Positions 62,941-64,000 of a stretch of 64,000 nt of DNA are shown piece after piece. Where the stretch lies: NCBI RefSeq assembly GCF_025215075.1, contig NZ_JAOBTH010000028.1, forward strand, positions 310,001 to 374,000. Reading direction: 5' to 3'. Within the stretch, counting starts at the first letter, position 1, and every line of letters starts with the position of its first letter. The stretch comes from Tenacibaculum haliotis. Lineage in GTDB: Bacteria; Bacteroidota; Bacteroidia; Flavobacteriales; Flavobacteriaceae. Both the position numbers and the translations under genes were made by a program. The notes under the pieces are model-generated. The model made no database searches. It worked only from the letters and a program-made list of their open reading frames with translations, and had not been told where the DNA came from.

Positions 62941-63252
62941 ATGAAATTTTTAGCATTCATATTATCAATTTATATTTTCGCACTCAATCTAGCACCTTGT
63001 GCTGATTTTGATGTGTCTGATAATGATGTTAAAACTGAAATTTCACAAGCTATGGATAATGACCATCAGCACCAAGATTCAGATTTATGCTCGCCTTTTT
63101 GTATATGCCAATGTTGTCATATTAATGCTACATATTTTCAATTTTCTTACACTAAATATGAAATAAGATTTATTTCTACCCAAGATTTTTTCTACCAGAA
63201 TGGAATAGAAAAAGATTTTACGACTTCCATTTTACAACCACCTCGAGTATAA
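62941..63252 (+). CDS. DUF6660-type small cysteine-rich exported protein
   Basis: A 103-residue protein with signal sequence (about 1-20), a His/Asp stretch (DNDHQHQDSD) and a cysteine cluster CSPFCICQCCH. The C-terminus LQPPRV resembles the PP end of the HYC-type protein. I recall DUF6660 for such proteins ahead of CusA/CzcA genes. It may sense or bind metal in the periplasm. It precedes the second pump gene. Confidence 0.7.
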   Translation: MKFLAFILSIYIFALNLAPCADFDVSDNDVKTEISQAMDNDHQHQDSDLCSPFCICQCCHINATYFQFSYTKYEIRFISTQDFFYQNGIEKDFTTSILQPPRV

Positions 63253-63264
63253 TTCAGTTTTCAT

Positions 63265-63345
63265 AGGATAGCTATATCCTTTTTTGATGTTTTCGTTTTC
63301 GAGTAGCATAGCTACGAGAAGTTCATATTGAACGAAATCGAATTA
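63265..63345 (+). other. Small hairpins before second pump gene
   Basis: The region between the DUF6660-type gene and the pump has AGGATA...TATCCT with T6 after it (about 63266-63286), GTAGC...GCTAC (near 63305-63317) and GTTCA...TGAAC (near 63321-63333). The first has the shape of a weak terminator or attenuator, like that at 51871 before cusA. Confidence 0.4.
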
Positions 63346-63389
63346 CGAACACACTTTTATATTTTTTAACTGAATTAATACATTTTAAT

Positions 63390-64000
63390 ATGATTAATAA
63401 AATCATTGATTTTTCAATCAATAATAAATTCATTATTGGGTTGCTAACGCTTACCATTATTGGAGCAGGTATTTGGAGTATGACCAAAGTACCAATAGAT
63501 GCTGTTCCAGACATTACCAACAACCAAGTGCAAGTAATTACACAAGCACCAAATTTAGGAACAGAAGACATTGAACAATTTGTTACTTATCCTGTGGAAG
63601 TGGCAATGAGTAATCTTCCAGATGTAACAGAAATTCGTTCTATTTCTCGTTTCGGTTTATCTGTAGTGACCATAGTTTTTAATGATGATATGGGAACATA
63701 TCTACCACGTCAATTAGTATCAGAAAAACTAAACGAGATCAAAGAACAAATACCAAGTGGCTTTGGAGAGCCTACAATGGGACCTATATCTTCAGGATTA
63801 GGTGAAATTTATCAATACACACTAAAAGTAAAGCCAGAGTATAAAGACAAATATTCTGTAACAGATTTACGAACAATGCAAGATTGGATTGTTCAACGTC
63901 AAATGGCTATGGTAGAAGGTGTTGTTGAGGTTAACGCCATTGGTGGTAAAATTAAACAGTATGAAGTTGCTGTTGATCCTAGCGAACTAAAAGCTATAGG
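63390..64000 (+). CDS. Second CusA/CzcA-type RND pump (partial)
   Basis: ATG at 63390 opens a frame that runs off the window end; 203 residues are visible. The N-terminal helix (INNKFIIGLLTLTIIGAGIW) is followed by VPIDAVPDITNNQVQVIT, EQFVTYPVEVAMSNLPDV and LRTMQDWIVQRQMAMVEGV, the start of the first periplasmic domain of a heavy-metal RND pump. It differs clearly from the pump at 51957 (VPIDAVPDITNN against VAVDAIPDIGEN) and is closer to CzcA-like forms. It probably belongs to a second efflux set. Confidence 0.92.
   Translation, partial: MINKIIDFSINNKFIIGLLTLTIIGAGIWSMTKVPIDAVPDITNNQVQVITQAPNLGTEDIEQFVTYPVEVAMSNLPDVTEIRSISRFGLSVVTIVFNDDMGTYLPRQLVSEKLNEIKEQIPSGFGEPTMGPISSGLGEIYQYTLKVKPEYKDKYSVTDLRTMQDWIVQRQMAMVEGVVEVNAIGGKIKQYEVAVDPSELKAI

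Overview
The window is chromosomal DNA from a member of the Flavobacteriaceae (Bacteroidota), perhaps near Tenacibaculum or Polaribacter. This rests on very low GC, start codons without Shine-Dalgarno sequences, several promoters with the Bacteroidota -7 box TAnnTTTG, and typical flavobacterial genes (fused alpha/beta E1 ketoacid dehydrogenase, DUF2851, YaiO-type barrels, HYC_CC_PP and DUF6660-type proteins).

Positions 1-8125 hold the most unusual locus, a small-peptide secretion island. A thioredoxin-fold protein and a C39-peptidase ABC exporter are followed by six small precursor genes. All six share a near-identical 23-residue double-glycine-type leader but carry unrelated cores, each with an even number of cysteines. 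A seventh precursor is degenerate. Two secreted, two-DTG aspartic proteases with PDZ-like C-termini and an HlyD-type adaptor are interleaved with the precursors. A roughly 75-bp element that can fold as an H-type pseudoknot occurs four times, each immediately before a precursor gene or gene run. Factor-independent hairpins separate precursors from the enzyme genes. I infer a multi-peptide secretion system of the bacteriocin or signal class whose products are disulfide-bonded; the function is not shown by sequence.

8200-20900 is mostly housekeeping: a LOG protein, a barrel protein with a degenerate M1 peptidase domain, ketoacid dehydrogenase E1, a zinc metalloprotease, DUF2851, a nitroreductase, a sodium:solute symporter and an unlisted 52-residue basic protein.

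20900-30420 is an envelope-polysaccharide region. A minus-strand operon (response regulator, HEAT protein, family-2 glycosyltransferase, LTA-synthase-like sulfatase with TPRs, YaiO-type barrel) faces a plus-strand phosphorelay set (Hpt protein, membrane PAS histidine kinase with a frameshift, response regulator). A decayed IS256-type transposase follows.

31200-49700 holds a redox operon (peroxiredoxin, thioredoxin, small protein), a sigma-54-type AAA+ response regulator without a DNA-binding domain, MscS, a NatAB-type ABC exporter, a MarR-controlled fatty-acid beta-oxidation operon, a membrane AraC regulator next to an amidohydrolase, a PLP enzyme with a cupin, and thioredoxin reductase.

49843 to the end looks like the left end of an integrated element: tRNA-Pro, a tyrosine integrase of the IntDOT type, and a copper/heavy-metal efflux set (CusA, TolC-like, DUF3347, haem-binding protein, CopA-like ATPase, CusB-DUF3347 fusion, HMA lipoprotein, DUF6660-type protein, second CusA/CzcA cut by the window end).
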